Source of the DNA: Aurantimonas coralicida DSM 14790
Lineage (GTDB): Bacteria; Pseudomonadota; Alphaproteobacteria; Rhizobiales; Rhizobiaceae
Direction: 5' to 3'
Assembly: GCF_000421645.1 (NCBI RefSeq)
Contig: NZ_ATXK01000002.1
Location: 744,001-808,000 of the forward strand
Length of the DNA stretch: 64,000 nucleotides
The notes beneath the pieces were generated by a model that worked only from the letters and a program-made list of their open reading frames with translations, was not told the DNA's origin and did no database searches. Position numbers and translations under genes: made by a program. Every line of letters starts with the position of its first letter. The first letter of the stretch is position 1. Shown one piece after another: positions 13,762 to 23,117 of the stretch.

Positions 13762-14166
13762 TCAGGCCGTGCCTTCGGGCCTGACCGAGCCGAAGGGCAG
13801 GTCGTCGCGGATGCGGGTCAGGACGCCGACAAAGGCACGGGCAAATCCGCGCAGGCGCTCGTCCACCTCGTCGTCGTCCGGCACCCGGATCTCGGTGCCC
13901 TCGTCGTTGAGGACCGCGAAGGCGATCCGGTCGCGGTTCTGGCTCTCGACCCGGACCGCGGCGATGCGCGAGACATTGTCGAGCGTCCCGTCGGCCGGCA
14001 TGTCGAAGAGGAATTCCCCGCCCACGCTGCCGGCGGCCGCGCGCACGCAGTCGGCGAAGTCGATCTCGGTCAGGTCCTGCATGTCGAGGGCCAGCTCGAA
14101 CTCCACGGCGCTGAAGCTGTCGCCGTCGACGTCCGGCACTGCGACGGTCTGTTCTGCAATCTGCAT
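13762..14166 (-). CDS. Conserved-looking acidic protein of unknown function
   Basis: A 134-residue acidic protein beginning MQIAEQTVAVPDVDGD. It has no signal peptide, membrane helix or motif I recognise. The sequence alternates beta-like (AVEFELALDM, RIAAVRVESQNRDRIAFAVL) and charged segments, and ends with a helix DERLRGFARAFVGVLTRI. I chose the ATG at 14166 because GGTGGTG precedes it and the 75 residues upstream in the longer frame look non-coding. It is divergent from the acyl-CoA ligase gene. GC-rich codon use matches the neighbouring core genes. Confidence 0.7.
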   Translation of the reverse strand: MQIAEQTVAVPDVDGDSFSAVEFELALDMQDLTEIDFADCVRAAAGSVGGEFLFDMPADGTLDNVSRIAAVRVESQNRDRIAFAVLNDEGTEIRVPDDDEVDERLRGFARAFVGVLTRIRDDLPFGSVRPEGTA

Positions 14167-14322
14167 GGCACCACCACTCAATCCGTTCGTCCCTTGCCGG
14201 CGATGGTCACGCGGCGAGACGGCTGAACTATGGCAGGGCGCCTTTTGCATGCTGGACATCGGGCCCGGCTTTTCCGATTGTCGCGCGGGGCCATGTCTCG
14301 GCCCGCAGTCAGGGAGGACGGA

Positions 14323-15951
14323 ATGCAGGGTTTGATGCAGCAGTGGCCGCTGCTTTGTTCGAAGGTGATCGACCACGCCGCGACCTATCATCCGCTACGC
14401 GAGGTGGTGAGCCGCTCGGTCGAAGGGCCGATGCATCGGACCAATTACCGCGAGGTGCGGGCCCGGGCCATGAAGCTGGCGCAGCGGCTCGACCGCGAGG
14501 GGATCAAGCTCGGCGACCGCGTCGCGACGCTGGCCTGGAACACCTGGCGCCATCTGGAATGCTGGTACGGCATCGTCGGCATCGGTGCGATCTACCACAC
14601 GCTGAATCCGCGGCTGTTCCCCGAGCAGATCGCCTGGATCATGAACGATGCCGAAGACCGCATCATCTTTGCTGACGTCACCTTCATGCCGATCCTCGAG
14701 GCCATCGCGCCGAACGTGCCGAGCCTCGAGAAGATCGTCGTCCTGACCGACGCCGCGAACATGCCCGAGACCAAACTCGCCAATGTCGTTGCCTATGAGG
14801 AGTGGCTGGCCGAGGCCGACGGCGACTTCGCCTGGAAGGAGTTCGACGAGAACACCGCCGCGGGCATGTGCTACACCTCCGGCACGACGGGCAATCCGAA
14901 GGGCGTCCTTTACTCCCATCGCTCCAACCTCTTGCATTCGATGATCGCCCAGCAGCCCGACGCCATGGGCCTGTCGTCGCGCGACCGGGTGCTGCCGATC
15001 GTGCCGCTGTTCCACGCCAATGGCTGGGGTCTCGCCTTCTCCTGCCCGATGGCCGGCGCCGCGATGATCATGCCGGGCGCCAGGATGGACGGCGCGTCGG
15101 TCTACGAGATCCTGACCAACGAGAAGGTGACCTTCAGCGCCGCCGTGCCGACCGTCTGGCTCATGCTGCTGCAGCATCTGGAGAAGGTCGGCGGCGAACT
15201 GCCGGACCTCAAGAAGGTCGTCATCGGCGGGTCGGCCTGTCCGCGCGCCGTGACCCAGAAGTTCCAGGAAGTCTACGGCGTGCAGGTCATCCACGCCTGG
15301 GGCATGACCGAGATGAGCCCGCTCGGCTCGCTCTGCACCATCAAGCCGGAATATCAGGACCTGACCGGCGACGCGCTGCTCGACATCGAGGAGAAGCAGG
15401 GCCATCCGCCCTTCGCCGTCGAGATGAAGGTCACCGACGACGAGAATGTCGAGCGGCCCTGGGACGGCAAGACCTTCGGCCGGCTGAAGGTGCGCGGCCC
15501 GGCGGTCGCCTCGTCCTACTACAAGGGCACCGGCGCGGAGGCCTTCGACGAGGACGGCTGGTTCGACACGGGCGACGTCGCCCATATGGACCAGCACGGC
15601 TACATGCAGATCACCGACCGCGCCAAGGACGTGATCAAGTCCGGCGGGGAATGGATCTCGACCATCGACCTGGAAAACCTCGCCGTCGGCCATCCGGACG
15701 TCGCCGAGGCCGCGGTGATCGGTCTCGCCCATCCCAAATGGGACGAGCGCCCGCTGATGGTCATTGTGCGCAAGGAAGGTCGCAATGTCTCCCGGGAGGA
15801 CATCCTCGCCTATCTGGAAGGCAAGATCGCCAAATGGTGGATGCCCGACGACGTCGCCTTCGTCGACGAGATCCCGCATACGGCGACCGGCAAGATCCAG
15901 AAGATGACGCTGCGCGACCAGTTCCGCGACTATCGCCTGCCGACCATCTGA
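14323..15951 (+). CDS. Acyl-CoA synthetase (AMP-forming), medium/long-chain type
   Basis: A 542-residue ANL-superfamily enzyme that activates a carboxylic acid to its CoA thioester via an acyl-adenylate. It has the P-loop-like [16 protein letters not shown], the A5 region [11 protein letters not shown], the hinge [16 protein letters not shown], and the catalytic lysine in [11 protein letters not shown] near the C-terminus. Its overall pattern is closest to the AlkK/DmdB (methylmercaptopropionyl-CoA ligase-like) group, so the substrate may be a medium-chain or branched acid; this is inference. AGGGAGGA lies just upstream of the ATG at 14323. A terminator follows. Confidence 0.93.
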   Translation: MQGLMQQWPLLCSKVIDHAATYHPLREVVSRSVEGPMHRTNYREVRARAMKLAQRLDREGIKLGDRVATLAWNTWRHLECWYGIVGIGAIYHTLNPRLFPEQIAWIMNDAEDRIIFADVTFMPILEAIAPNVPSLEKIVVLTDAANMPETKLANVVAYEEWLAEADGDFAWKEFDENTAAGMCYTSGTTGNPKGVLYSHRSNLLHSMIAQQPDAMGLSSRDRVLPIVPLFHANGWGLAFSCPMAGAAMIMPGARMDGASVYEILTNEKVTFSAAVPTVWLMLLQHLEKVGGELPDLKKVVIGGSACPRAVTQKFQEVYGVQVIHAWGMTEMSPLGSLCTIKPEYQDLTGDALLDIEEKQGHPPFAVEMKVTDDENVERPWDGKTFGRLKVRGPAVASSYYKGTGAEAFDEDGWFDTGDVAHMDQHGYMQITDRAKDVIKSGGEWISTIDLENLAVGHPDVAEAAVIGLAHPKWDERPLMVIVRKEGRNVSREDILAYLEGKIAKWWMPDDVAFVDEIPHTATGKIQKMTLRDQFRDYRLPTI

Positions 15952-15964
15952 TCGGGTGACGGAC

Positions 15965-15998
15965 GCCCGGGCGGTCTTTCTGCCGCCCGGGCTTTCCT
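15965..15998 (+). terminator. Rho-independent terminator after the acyl-CoA ligase gene
   Basis: A 10-bp stem (GCCCGGGCGG with CCGCCCGGGC) and an 8-base loop are followed by TTTCCTCT. The T-run is short but the stem is very stable. Confidence 0.75.
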
Positions 15999-16032
15999 CT
16001 ATGTTCGCGGAACCCCTGCCAAGGTCCCGCCC

Positions 16033-16953
16033 ATGAATTCGATCTACGGACGCCTGCCGGTTTCCGGCCACTATCTTCAGAAGCGGCTGCGCTTCGCCGG
16101 GCTCGCCCGCGGGCTCGCCGCCTTCGCCATCGCGCTGATGGTGGCGGCGGTGGTGTTCTATCGCCTCGGCTGGATCGTGCCCCAGGCGCTGATCGGCCTG
16201 CTGCTGCTGGTCGGCGGTCTTGCCGCGCTTGCTCTCGTGGTGGCCTGCTACGGCCTGCTGCGCGTCTGGTTCGCCGGCGTGCGCGGTGGGCACAAGGTGT
16301 TCGCCGGCTTCGTCCTGTCGCTGATCGCGCTGTCCCCCTTCGCCACCGGCGCCTATCTCGCCCGCGTCAATCCGCAGGCCAATGCCGCCTATACGGACGG
16401 CTTCGCCCCCGAGGCCACCGCCGCGCCGGCGCTGGCGCCGGCGACCGCCCCGGCATCGGCCTTCGCCGCGCCGACGGAGATGCCCAGCGTGGTGCCGGGC
16501 CGGCGTTATCTCGCCGATGCCCCGCGGGTCTACCAGGCCGCGCGCACGGTTCTGGCCGATCACGGCTGGACGGTTGGCGAGGTCATCGTCGGCGACCCGG
16601 CACTGGCGGGAGCGGAGGCGGAGCGGCAATCCGACGATCTCGGCGTCAGCACCGGCGCGGTCCCGCTGCCGACGCCGCGGGCCGGCATCGACGCGATGGT
16701 CGCCGATGACGGGCTCGACCGTCCCGACAGCGACCAGTACCGCGTCGCGGCGGTGGCGCGCGACCGCCTGTTCGCCCTGCCGAGCGACGTGACGATCCGG
16801 CTGGTGCAGGAGGGCGGGGAGACCTTCGTCGACCTGCGCGCCGTCTCGCGCGCCACAGGGCTGGATCTCGGCCAGAACCGCCGCTTCATCGAGGCGTTCC
16901 TGGCCGATCTCGATCTCGCCATGTCGGGTCTGGAAACCATCGACGCCGGCTGA
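16033..16953 (+). CDS. DUF1499 family membrane protein
   Basis: A 306-residue protein. Three hydrophobic helices (about 25-48, 52-75 and 88-110) are followed by an Ala/Pro-rich linker and a soluble C-terminal domain. That domain ends in the DUF1499 signature: PSDVTIRLVQEGGETFVDLRAVSR, then DLGQNRRFIEAFLADLD. The function of DUF1499 is unknown. It is convergent with the metallo-beta-lactamase-fold gene, with a GC-rich 36-base gap between them. Confidence 0.88.
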   Translation: MNSIYGRLPVSGHYLQKRLRFAGLARGLAAFAIALMVAAVVFYRLGWIVPQALIGLLLLVGGLAALALVVACYGLLRVWFAGVRGGHKVFAGFVLSLIALSPFATGAYLARVNPQANAAYTDGFAPEATAAPALAPATAPASAFAAPTEMPSVVPGRRYLADAPRVYQAARTVLADHGWTVGEVIVGDPALAGAEAERQSDDLGVSTGAVPLPTPRAGIDAMVADDGLDRPDSDQYRVAAVARDRLFALPSDVTIRLVQEGGETFVDLRAVSRATGLDLGQNRRFIEAFLADLDLAMSGLETIDAG

Positions 16954-16989
16954 GCAAGGTCGCAGACGCGGCCCCGCGGCCCCGCGGTC

Positions 16990-17892
16990 TCAGGCGGCGG
17001 TGTAGGTCGTCGCCAGTGTCGGCGGCCCGTCGCAGGCGACGACGCCGCGCGCGACCAGATCTTCCATGTGCGCCAGCACCGACAGGCCGGCCGCCCCGTG
17101 CAGGCGGATATCCACCGTCTTGTAGAGCGCCGCGACGATCTCCGGGATCGTCCGGTCGCCATCGGCGAGGCGCCTGACGATCGCGGTCTCGCGCATGCGG
17201 CGATGGCCGATCAGCCCGCGCACGAAGGGTTTGGGCGCGGCGATGACGCCGCCATGACCGGGCAGATAGAGCTGGTCGTCCCGCGCTGTGAGGCGCTCGA
17301 GCGACGCCATGTAGTCGCGCATCGCCCCGTCCGGCGGCGCGACGATGGAGGTCGACCAGCCCATGACGTGATCGCCGGAGAAAAGCACGCCGTCCTCGCC
17401 GACGGCGAAGGCCAGATGATTGGCGCAATGGCCCGGCGTCGCGACGACGGAAACCGGCAGGCCGCCGAGCGTCAGCTGCTCGCCGTCGGACAGGATCCGG
17501 TCGAAGGCGAGATCGGTGTCGCCGGCCGCTTCCAGCCGGTGAGCCTCGCCGTCGCGCAGCGGGCGCGAGGCGCGGTGCGGTCCGCCGCCGACGATCGGCG
17601 CTCCGGTGAGGGCGGCCAGTCGCCGCACGAGGCCGGTATGGTCGCGATGGGTATGGGTGAGAAGGATCGCCTCGACCGGCCGGCCGGCGATGGCCGCGAC
17701 CAGCGCGTCCAGATGGGCGTCGTCGTCCGGTCCGGGATCGACCACGAAGCAACCGTCCCGCCCGGCGACGTAGCTGTTGGTGCCGGCAAAGGTGAAGGCG
17801 CTGGGATTGTTGGCCGTTACCCGACCGATATGGGCGGCGACCGGGACCAGCCGGCCATAGGCGGGATCGAAATCCGTCTGGAACTCAGGCAT
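16990..17892 (-). CDS. Metallo-beta-lactamase-fold hydrolase with C-terminal winged helix (LACTB2-like)
   Basis: A 300-residue cytoplasmic hydrolase. The zinc motif THTHRDHTG is followed by the histidine in TPGHCANHLAF, the aspartate in FSGDHVMGWS and the late histidine in YLPGHGGV. A C-terminal winged-helix part (about 235-290, MRETAIVRRLADGDRTIPEIVAAL) is as in human LACTB2 relatives. Substrate unknown; LACTB2 itself is an RNase. Its ATG lies eight bases inside the 3' end of the DUF3616 gene, so the two are likely co-translated. Confidence 0.92.
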   Translation of the reverse strand: MPEFQTDFDPAYGRLVPVAAHIGRVTANNPSAFTFAGTNSYVAGRDGCFVVDPGPDDDAHLDALVAAIAGRPVEAILLTHTHRDHTGLVRRLAALTGAPIVGGGPHRASRPLRDGEAHRLEAAGDTDLAFDRILSDGEQLTLGGLPVSVVATPGHCANHLAFAVGEDGVLFSGDHVMGWSTSIVAPPDGAMRDYMASLERLTARDDQLYLPGHGGVIAAPKPFVRGLIGHRRMRETAIVRRLADGDRTIPEIVAALYKTVDIRLHGAAGLSVLAHMEDLVARGVVACDGPPTLATTYTAA

Positions 17893-19111
17893 GTTGGCGC
17901 GATCGGGCCTTTCGCTTCTTGCCGCCCTTCTTCGCCGCCGGGGCAGGGCGATCGGATTGCGCCGCCGCTTCGGCGATCTCGAACAGATCCGTCGTCAGGC
18001 GGCGAAGGGCGGCGTCGGTCCGCGTTTCGTGCGGCGAGTCGTACGCCACCAGCAGCCTGTCCTGCCCGTCGATCCCGATCGTGGCAAGGCCCTCGGCATG
18101 ATCGGAGCCGCGGATCACCGGCAGGTCGAGGATCCGCGCCAGGAGCCCGGCCTGGTAGACCGGCCGGCCCGGATCGTAGTCGTCGATGACCACCACCGAC
18201 TGCATCTCCTCCAGATCGGTCGTCGCGCCGGTGAGGATCAGCAGCCGGTCGTCGCGCCATTCGAGGTCGCGGATCGCCTGTCCGTCGAGATCGACGGCCT
18301 GCAACTGGTAGCGTTGGCCGTTCTCCAGCTTGCGGGGCTTGAGGGCGCCGGATCCGGTTTCCTTCATCTCCAGCCGCACGATCATCGCATGGCCGCCGAT
18401 CACCGGCCCGCGCAGGCCGAGAAGCACCGTGTCGCCCTGGACGGCCAGACCCTCGATGTCGAGGCCGTTCTCCTTGCAGGGATGGTCGACGAAGGGGCCG
18501 ATCAGCGCATCCTTTGACAACATCTTGCGGATCGGCGTCCTGGACGATTTCGACATCTTCACCATCGCCGCGCGCCGGCCCGGCACGCCGTCCAGCGCAT
18601 CGATGGCCGCGACCGGCTCGAAGACCCCGTCGCCGCGATCGATCAGCGGCACCCGGCCGAGAAAGCCCCGGTTGGGGTCCCAGTCGATGTCCTCCATGTC
18701 CGCCAGGCCACCCTCTTCGGGGTCGTCGCGCTTCAGCGAATGGGAGCCGCAGATCCACAGATAGCCATCGGCGATCGCCAGGCCTTCGATGTCCATCTCG
18801 CCGGACGGCCCGTCGGGCAGGTCGAAGGCTTCGCCGAGCGGGAAATTCGCGTGCCCGGCGGCGTTCGTCCCGGCCTCGTCGAGCACCACGCGCTCGATCG
18901 TCGCGGTCTCGTCGCAGGTGCAGAAGATCGACCGGCCGATGACCGCCAGCGCCGAGACGTCCTCCCAGATCGGGTCGTGGACATGGGCCAGCTCATCGAT
19001 TGCGCGGAAGGTGAGATCGACGGTGCCGGACCGCGACCGGTCAAGGGCCATGGACTTGTCGATCGCGGTTGCCTCGGCGGCGGGCAGGCGGGGGCGCCGG
19101 TTCTTGGCCAT
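17885..19111 (-). CDS. DUF3616 family protein
   Basis: A 408-residue protein without signal peptide. The repeated beta-strand pattern with DIEGLAI, GLDIEGLAVQGDTVLLGLRGP and DHAEGLATIG is typical of the DUF3616 (beta-propeller-like) family, whose function is unknown. The C-terminal tail is lysine/arginine-rich (AAKKGGKKRKARSRQHA). I chose MAKNRRPRLPAAE at 19111 because the 44 residues upstream in the longer frame are arginine/proline-rich and unlike the family. It overlaps the next gene by eight bases. Confidence 0.87.
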   Translation of the reverse strand: MAKNRRPRLPAAEATAIDKSMALDRSRSGTVDLTFRAIDELAHVHDPIWEDVSALAVIGRSIFCTCDETATIERVVLDEAGTNAAGHANFPLGEAFDLPDGPSGEMDIEGLAIADGYLWICGSHSLKRDDPEEGGLADMEDIDWDPNRGFLGRVPLIDRGDGVFEPVAAIDALDGVPGRRAAMVKMSKSSRTPIRKMLSKDALIGPFVDHPCKENGLDIEGLAVQGDTVLLGLRGPVIGGHAMIVRLEMKETGSGALKPRKLENGQRYQLQAVDLDGQAIRDLEWRDDRLLILTGATTDLEEMQSVVVIDDYDPGRPVYQAGLLARILDLPVIRGSDHAEGLATIGIDGQDRLLVAYDSPHETRTDAALRRLTTDLFEIAEAAAQSDRPAPAAKKGGKKRKARSRQHA

Positions 19112-19381
19112 GACAGCGTCTCGTCGTTGCGGATGCTCGAGGACATCGCGCGGGGAGCGCCGCAAGCAAGGGCGCAGGCGATCATCGCGTGGGACGACGG
19201 TCGGCAAAGGGGCTGCCGGCCCCGGCCACCGGGCCGCGGGCATGGCGCCACACCCGCCATCGCAGCCGGCCGAAACCGCCCCGATCGTCCGGCGACAATC
19301 CGGCGCGCCGCACCGCGTGCGAACCCCGTCACGGGTCGTTGCATGGACGCTGGCCAGAGGCTATAGGACCGCCATGCGCCT

Positions 19382-19456
19382 TGGGGCGTCGCCAAGTGGT
19401 AAGGCAGCGGCTTTTGGTGCCGCCATTCGCAGGTTCGAATCCTGCCGCCCCAGCCA
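19382..19456 (+). tRNA. tRNA-Gln (anticodon TTG)
   Basis: The acceptor strands TGGGGCG and CGCCCCA pair perfectly, the discriminator is G and CCA is encoded. The anticodon arm is GCGGC-TTTTGGT-GCCGC with anticodon TTG. The T arm carries GGTTCGAATCC. The gene is complete and lies at the border between the core block and the integrase; its 3' end is the likely attachment site of the element that follows. Confidence 0.97.
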
Positions 19457-19565
19457 GAACAATTTAACCCGTTGAAATCGTTGACCTGAAAAGCCGGGCT
19501 GGGAAAGTGTTTTCCCTGCTGGGACACACGACTGTGGCACAACCGTATGACACGGAGTGTGGGAA

Positions 19566-21557
19566 ATGGGGATTGCGACAGGTCTCGAACGTCGCGGCGC
19601 AGTTTACTACTGGCGAAAGCGGTTGCCTGAATATCTCGCAGAGCGAATCGGGCTGACACATGTTAGGTTGAGCCTTCGAACGAAAGACGTTCAGACGGCG
19701 CGATTTCTTGGCGCGTGTTTGAACGCCAAGGCTGCAGATCTTCTCATGACCCAGTTGATGAGCATCACAGAGCACGAGCTCAAAGAGATTTTTCGGATCA
19801 CTTTCGAGCAGCACCGCCAAAAACTCACGATGCTAGCGAATTTCTCGCGCGACGAACGAAGCTTTTCCGCTGCAGTACATATTGCTGATGAAGAGGCGAA
19901 GGGTTGGGCTTTCTGCATTTTCTCTAAGAAAGGACCGCATGCGACAATCGATGACGAAGATCGGCAACGCTTCCGCGAAAAAGGTTTGTCCGAGGATGCC
20001 ATAGAGCGTATCGAAGCAGCTGTTGATGATATGAGTTCGAACGGCGAGTCTAAACCTTCAGAAGCCCGCCTGATGAGAAACGTCGAAGCGGTTGGAGCTA
20101 AAGTCACTGCAGGTACGATGGCGACCGCGAGGCCGATTTATCTGCAAGCAATGGGGGAAGCTCTCTTGCTCGCAAGAAAGCGCTACCAAGAGGATCCTCT
20201 CGATTTCGCGTCACTAGTAGCCTCCTGCGATTCTTCCGCTACCAGCTTGGTTGTTGCGACGGAAAGCCAACTTTCAATAGACGGTGTTAACAGCGATACG
20301 CAGCGCACTAACCGAGATGACCCCGATGGAGGGAAGGCTTTCATGGGGGGCGGCGCTGCAGTTACAGATCCTTACGCGGCTACAGATGCGAGGATAAATG
20401 CATCGACCATCGAAGCAGTCGGCACAGAGCTGATTGCAAAGCGATGCACTGATCAGCGGTGGGACCCTAAGACCGCCCGGCAAGCTCGGATGATATTCGA
20501 CCTCTTCGGTCGATTCCTCAGGGAGGAAGCCAACGTCTCTTCGATATCCGATATCAAGCAGAACCACCTGGACGCGTTTGAGAAGTTTCTCCGTCAGCTC
20601 CATAAGTCGTACGGAAAAAGCCCTAAGGATCGGAAGAGCTCAATAAACGAGTTGCGACGTGACAGTGAAATGCGGGCGAAATCTGATCGTGGGCTTACCG
20701 GCGCTACGCGGAATCGTCATCTCACGTTTATCAATCAGTTGATTCGTCGGGCAAAATCTTCCGGAATAGAAGTCAATGCGCAGCTCGATCTCACAGAATT
20801 GCGCTCTCCCAAGAACGGGCGTAGTCGAAATGATCGGCCGATACCTAGGATCTCACAGGTTGAGACGTTCTTCAAGCAACCAGTTTTCACCGGCTGCGCG
20901 GATTGGGATAACCTCGAGGATTCGGGTGCAAATATATTCCATAGAGCGGCCTATTTCGGTCCAATGATCGCGCACTATCAGGGGATGAGAAGAGAGGAAT
21001 ATTGCGGTCTGGCGGTTGATGACGTCATCATCGACAACGGGGATGTGCCGTATATCCATGTCTGCGAGAACGGATTTCATCGCCTGAAAAATTCGCAATC
21101 GGTTCGCAATCTCGCTCTGCACCCTGAGCTCATTCGCTTGAATTTTCTTGAGTATCTCCAAACCATTAGAAGCCTTGGCTATGTGAGGTTGTTTCCGGAT
21201 CTGTATTCAGCATCAAGCAAAAGCCCGCTCGGAGACCGCATGTATGATGAGCTTACGCCTGCGATGCGAAAAAGCGGGGTCACCCCTCATCAAATCCGAC
21301 ATTTCTTCAACAATGATCTCAAGCAGAAGCGAGTTTCTGCGGAGTTTAGGGCGGACCTTATGGGACACGGGGGAACAACCGAGACGACAGAACGTTATTG
21401 CAACCCCATTGACGTAAGTGTGCAGCAGGAAGATCTGGCCAAAGTGGCAGTCGTAACGTCGCATCTGTCACCCGCCCCTGTGCAGCTTGTTCCGTGGGTG
21501 ATGCGCAATGAAATGGCGCCTTGGAGCAAAGCGGCGCGTGATGCGCGCAGCACGTGA
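19566..21557 (+). CDS. Tyrosine recombinase / integrase of an integrative element
   Basis: A 663-residue site-specific recombinase that begins 109 bases after tRNA-Gln. The N-terminal part (RRGAVYYWRKRLPEYL, SLRTKDVQTARFLG) matches the DUF6538-type N-domain found on phage and island integrases. The catalytic set is present: the first arginine in MIAHYQGMRREEYCG, HQIRHFFNND (HxxR), LMGHGG, and the nucleophilic tyrosine in ETTERYCNP. The ATG at 19566 is preferred over a GTG at 19557 because GGAG lies eight bases before it. Codon use is clearly less GC-rich than in the genes to the left, a sign of transfer. Confidence 0.93.
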   Translation: MGIATGLERRGAVYYWRKRLPEYLAERIGLTHVRLSLRTKDVQTARFLGACLNAKAADLLMTQLMSITEHELKEIFRITFEQHRQKLTMLANFSRDERSFSAAVHIADEEAKGWAFCIFSKKGPHATIDDEDRQRFREKGLSEDAIERIEAAVDDMSSNGESKPSEARLMRNVEAVGAKVTAGTMATARPIYLQAMGEALLLARKRYQEDPLDFASLVASCDSSATSLVVATESQLSIDGVNSDTQRTNRDDPDGGKAFMGGGAAVTDPYAATDARINASTIEAVGTELIAKRCTDQRWDPKTARQARMIFDLFGRFLREEANVSSISDIKQNHLDAFEKFLRQLHKSYGKSPKDRKSSINELRRDSEMRAKSDRGLTGATRNRHLTFINQLIRRAKSSGIEVNAQLDLTELRSPKNGRSRNDRPIPRISQVETFFKQPVFTGCADWDNLEDSGANIFHRAAYFGPMIAHYQGMRREEYCGLAVDDVIIDNGDVPYIHVCENGFHRLKNSQSVRNLALHPELIRLNFLEYLQTIRSLGYVRLFPDLYSASSKSPLGDRMYDELTPAMRKSGVTPHQIRHFFNNDLKQKRVSAEFRADLMGHGGTTETTERYCNPIDVSVQQEDLAKVAVVTSHLSPAPVQLVPWVMRNEMAPWSKAARDARST

Positions 21558-22130
21558 CGTCGGAAGTTGCCGAGCGTTTGAAGGGGTTGAGATGCGCAAT
21601 CTCCGACATCACGCGTCTGGATCGTTCCGCTGCTGCGTCCGGCGAAGGATAATACGGAGCGCCATGCCTTTGCTGACTGGCATCAAACGGTGTTGGGCAT
21701 GGCGACTTCCGTTCAGTAGCACCAGCCCGCTCCTTAGCTGCATCGACTACGGTTCCTAGTCTTCATGAGGGACGTTTGAAGGACGATGAGAACCGTTGAT
21801 GCAGACAAGGGTATTAAGCGGATAGATCCCCGCGGCGAACTCTGCCGAACCCGCGCCAGCGACGCTTTCGCTGTAATGTTAAGCAAGCAGATGCTAGCCG
21901 TGGCGCGAGTCAGGAGGTTCGGCAAGAGCGCGATTTGGCGCTGGATTCCTTAGACGGCAGCCGCCGACGCGACAATTGAACCGCGCTTTGGTGAGGGGGC
22001 GTTCGAGCGACTGCATGCCTATTGCATGCGGATCGATCGCCCGATCAGAGCAACGTTGGAAAAGGGCCTCTAGCGCCTTCCTCGGTGGAAACTTAGCCTG
22101 GCCCGCAAACAGCGGATCCCGCGGCACAGC
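21558..22130 (+). other. Gene-free stretch after the integrase
   Basis: I see no convincing gene, terminator or repeat in these 573 bases. The short open frames have no ribosome site and arginine/serine-rich shadow composition. It may be decayed element DNA. Confidence 0.5.
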
Positions 22131-22703
22131 TCACCTCCTTCCGATGAAGCTCCAGACCAGCCTTAATCTGAACCGGAGACCAGCTGAGGCCTTGAGGTCG
22201 TGGCGCACTAGCTTTGCAACCAACGCAAGCGTACCGGCCCGTTGTTTATCGGGCATAGCTGCCAGGCGATTGACAATGTCGGCGAGATTTTCATCCGCCG
22301 CGAGTGCTCTCAGCGTCTCCGGGCGTATGGTCTGCGCGGGGCCGTCCGCGGCGTTTCCCTCAGCGTCTGCGACTGAGTGCTCCATAGCCGTGACAACAGC
22401 CTCGATGATCTCGCGACCGGCGGCCGACCGGTCGACCAACATTGCGGCCGCCTTGGCGGTCCGGCGCGTGTCGTCATCATTTGTGAGATAGAGATTGAGC
22501 TGCCGCTTCTTGGGCGGTGCTTCGTTCTGATTGGTGGGGACGCGCGCGTCCCGCGAAGCACGGATCCAGGCGCGTACATCCTTGAGGCCAGCAGCCCGAA
22601 GGTCCCTGTTCCTGATCGAGCGTCCCAAGACCGCTCCTGCAGTGTGATCAGTGGGAGCAGCAGCAGCCGCCTTATCGCCTGTTGCCAAGTTGTTGGTCCT
22701 CAT
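22131..22703 (-). CDS. Putative ribbon-helix-helix-type DNA-binding protein
   Basis: A 190-residue protein with no strong family match. Residues about 68-110 (KKRQLNLYL followed by two helices, DDTRRTAKAAAMLV and SAAGREIIEAVVTAM) have the beta-strand / helix / helix spacing of ribbon-helix-helix regulators such as CopG; this is my inference. The rest is basic and helical. Translation could start at GTG 22706 or ATG 22703. No ribosome site is visible, because the upstream bases are taken up by an exact palindrome ending only ten bases before the ATG. That placement suggests autoregulation. It may control the neighbouring operon of the element. Confidence 0.6.
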   Translation of the reverse strand: MRTNNLATGDKAAAAAPTDHTAGAVLGRSIRNRDLRAAGLKDVRAWIRASRDARVPTNQNEAPPKKRQLNLYLTNDDDTRRTAKAAAMLVDRSAAGREIIEAVVTAMEHSVADAEGNAADGPAQTIRPETLRALAADENLADIVNRLAAMPDKQRAGTLALVAKLVRHDLKASAGLRFRLRLVWSFIGRR

Positions 22704-22712
22704 CACGTATCG

Positions 22713-22736
22713 CGATTCTAGAACATTCTAGAATCG
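22713..22736 (-). promoter_or_regulatory. Palindromic operator candidate upstream of the RHH-like gene
   Basis: Two exact 11-base arms (CGATTCTAGAA and its complement) are separated by CA. Each half contains the smaller palindrome TTCTAGAA. It lies 10-33 bases before the start codon of the gene on the minus strand, where a bound regulator would block transcription or translation. Confidence 0.7.
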
Positions 22737-23117
22737 CCGATCTGGAGATAAGTGGCGGCAGACCGCATGCACCGCAACGTCTGGGCGGTACCGTGTCGGT
22801 CTTATCTTAACAGGCCAAGCTTGTTATAAATTGGAAGTGACGCGGACAGATCGAAGATGTGGTTGCGGCATCTATCCAAGCAGCTATGAGGCATCGGCTC
22901 CCTCAAATGATATTCAAATGCCGAGCGTTTACCGTAGAATCTCGACTGCTTCCGGCATTTACTTGTCATCCACGATTTCGCGCCAATATCGCTGATACGT
23001 CCGCAATCACGCGGTCGCAACATCGGTCGGAATGCAGGTAGCTGGTAGAGCGGCTACCGGAGGAGTTGGAGCTCCCCCAGCAGCCTGACCATCACTGACT
23101 CAGGTAAGGAGATCAGA
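22737..23117 (+). other. Intergenic region before the accessory operon
   Basis: I see no convincing gene here. A 73-codon frame on the minus strand (22802-23023) lacks a ribosome site. A tRNA-like D-arm word (TAGCTGGTAGAGC) at about 23040 is not followed by a T arm. TAAGGAG for the next gene lies at the right end. Promoters for both flanking genes are presumably in this stretch. Confidence 0.45.

Noticed and set aside
23037-23100. tRNA-like word TAGCTGGTAGAGC followed by a GGAG/CTCC stem
   Set aside because: There is no T arm (GTTCRA) and the acceptor ends do not pair, so it is not a tRNA gene.
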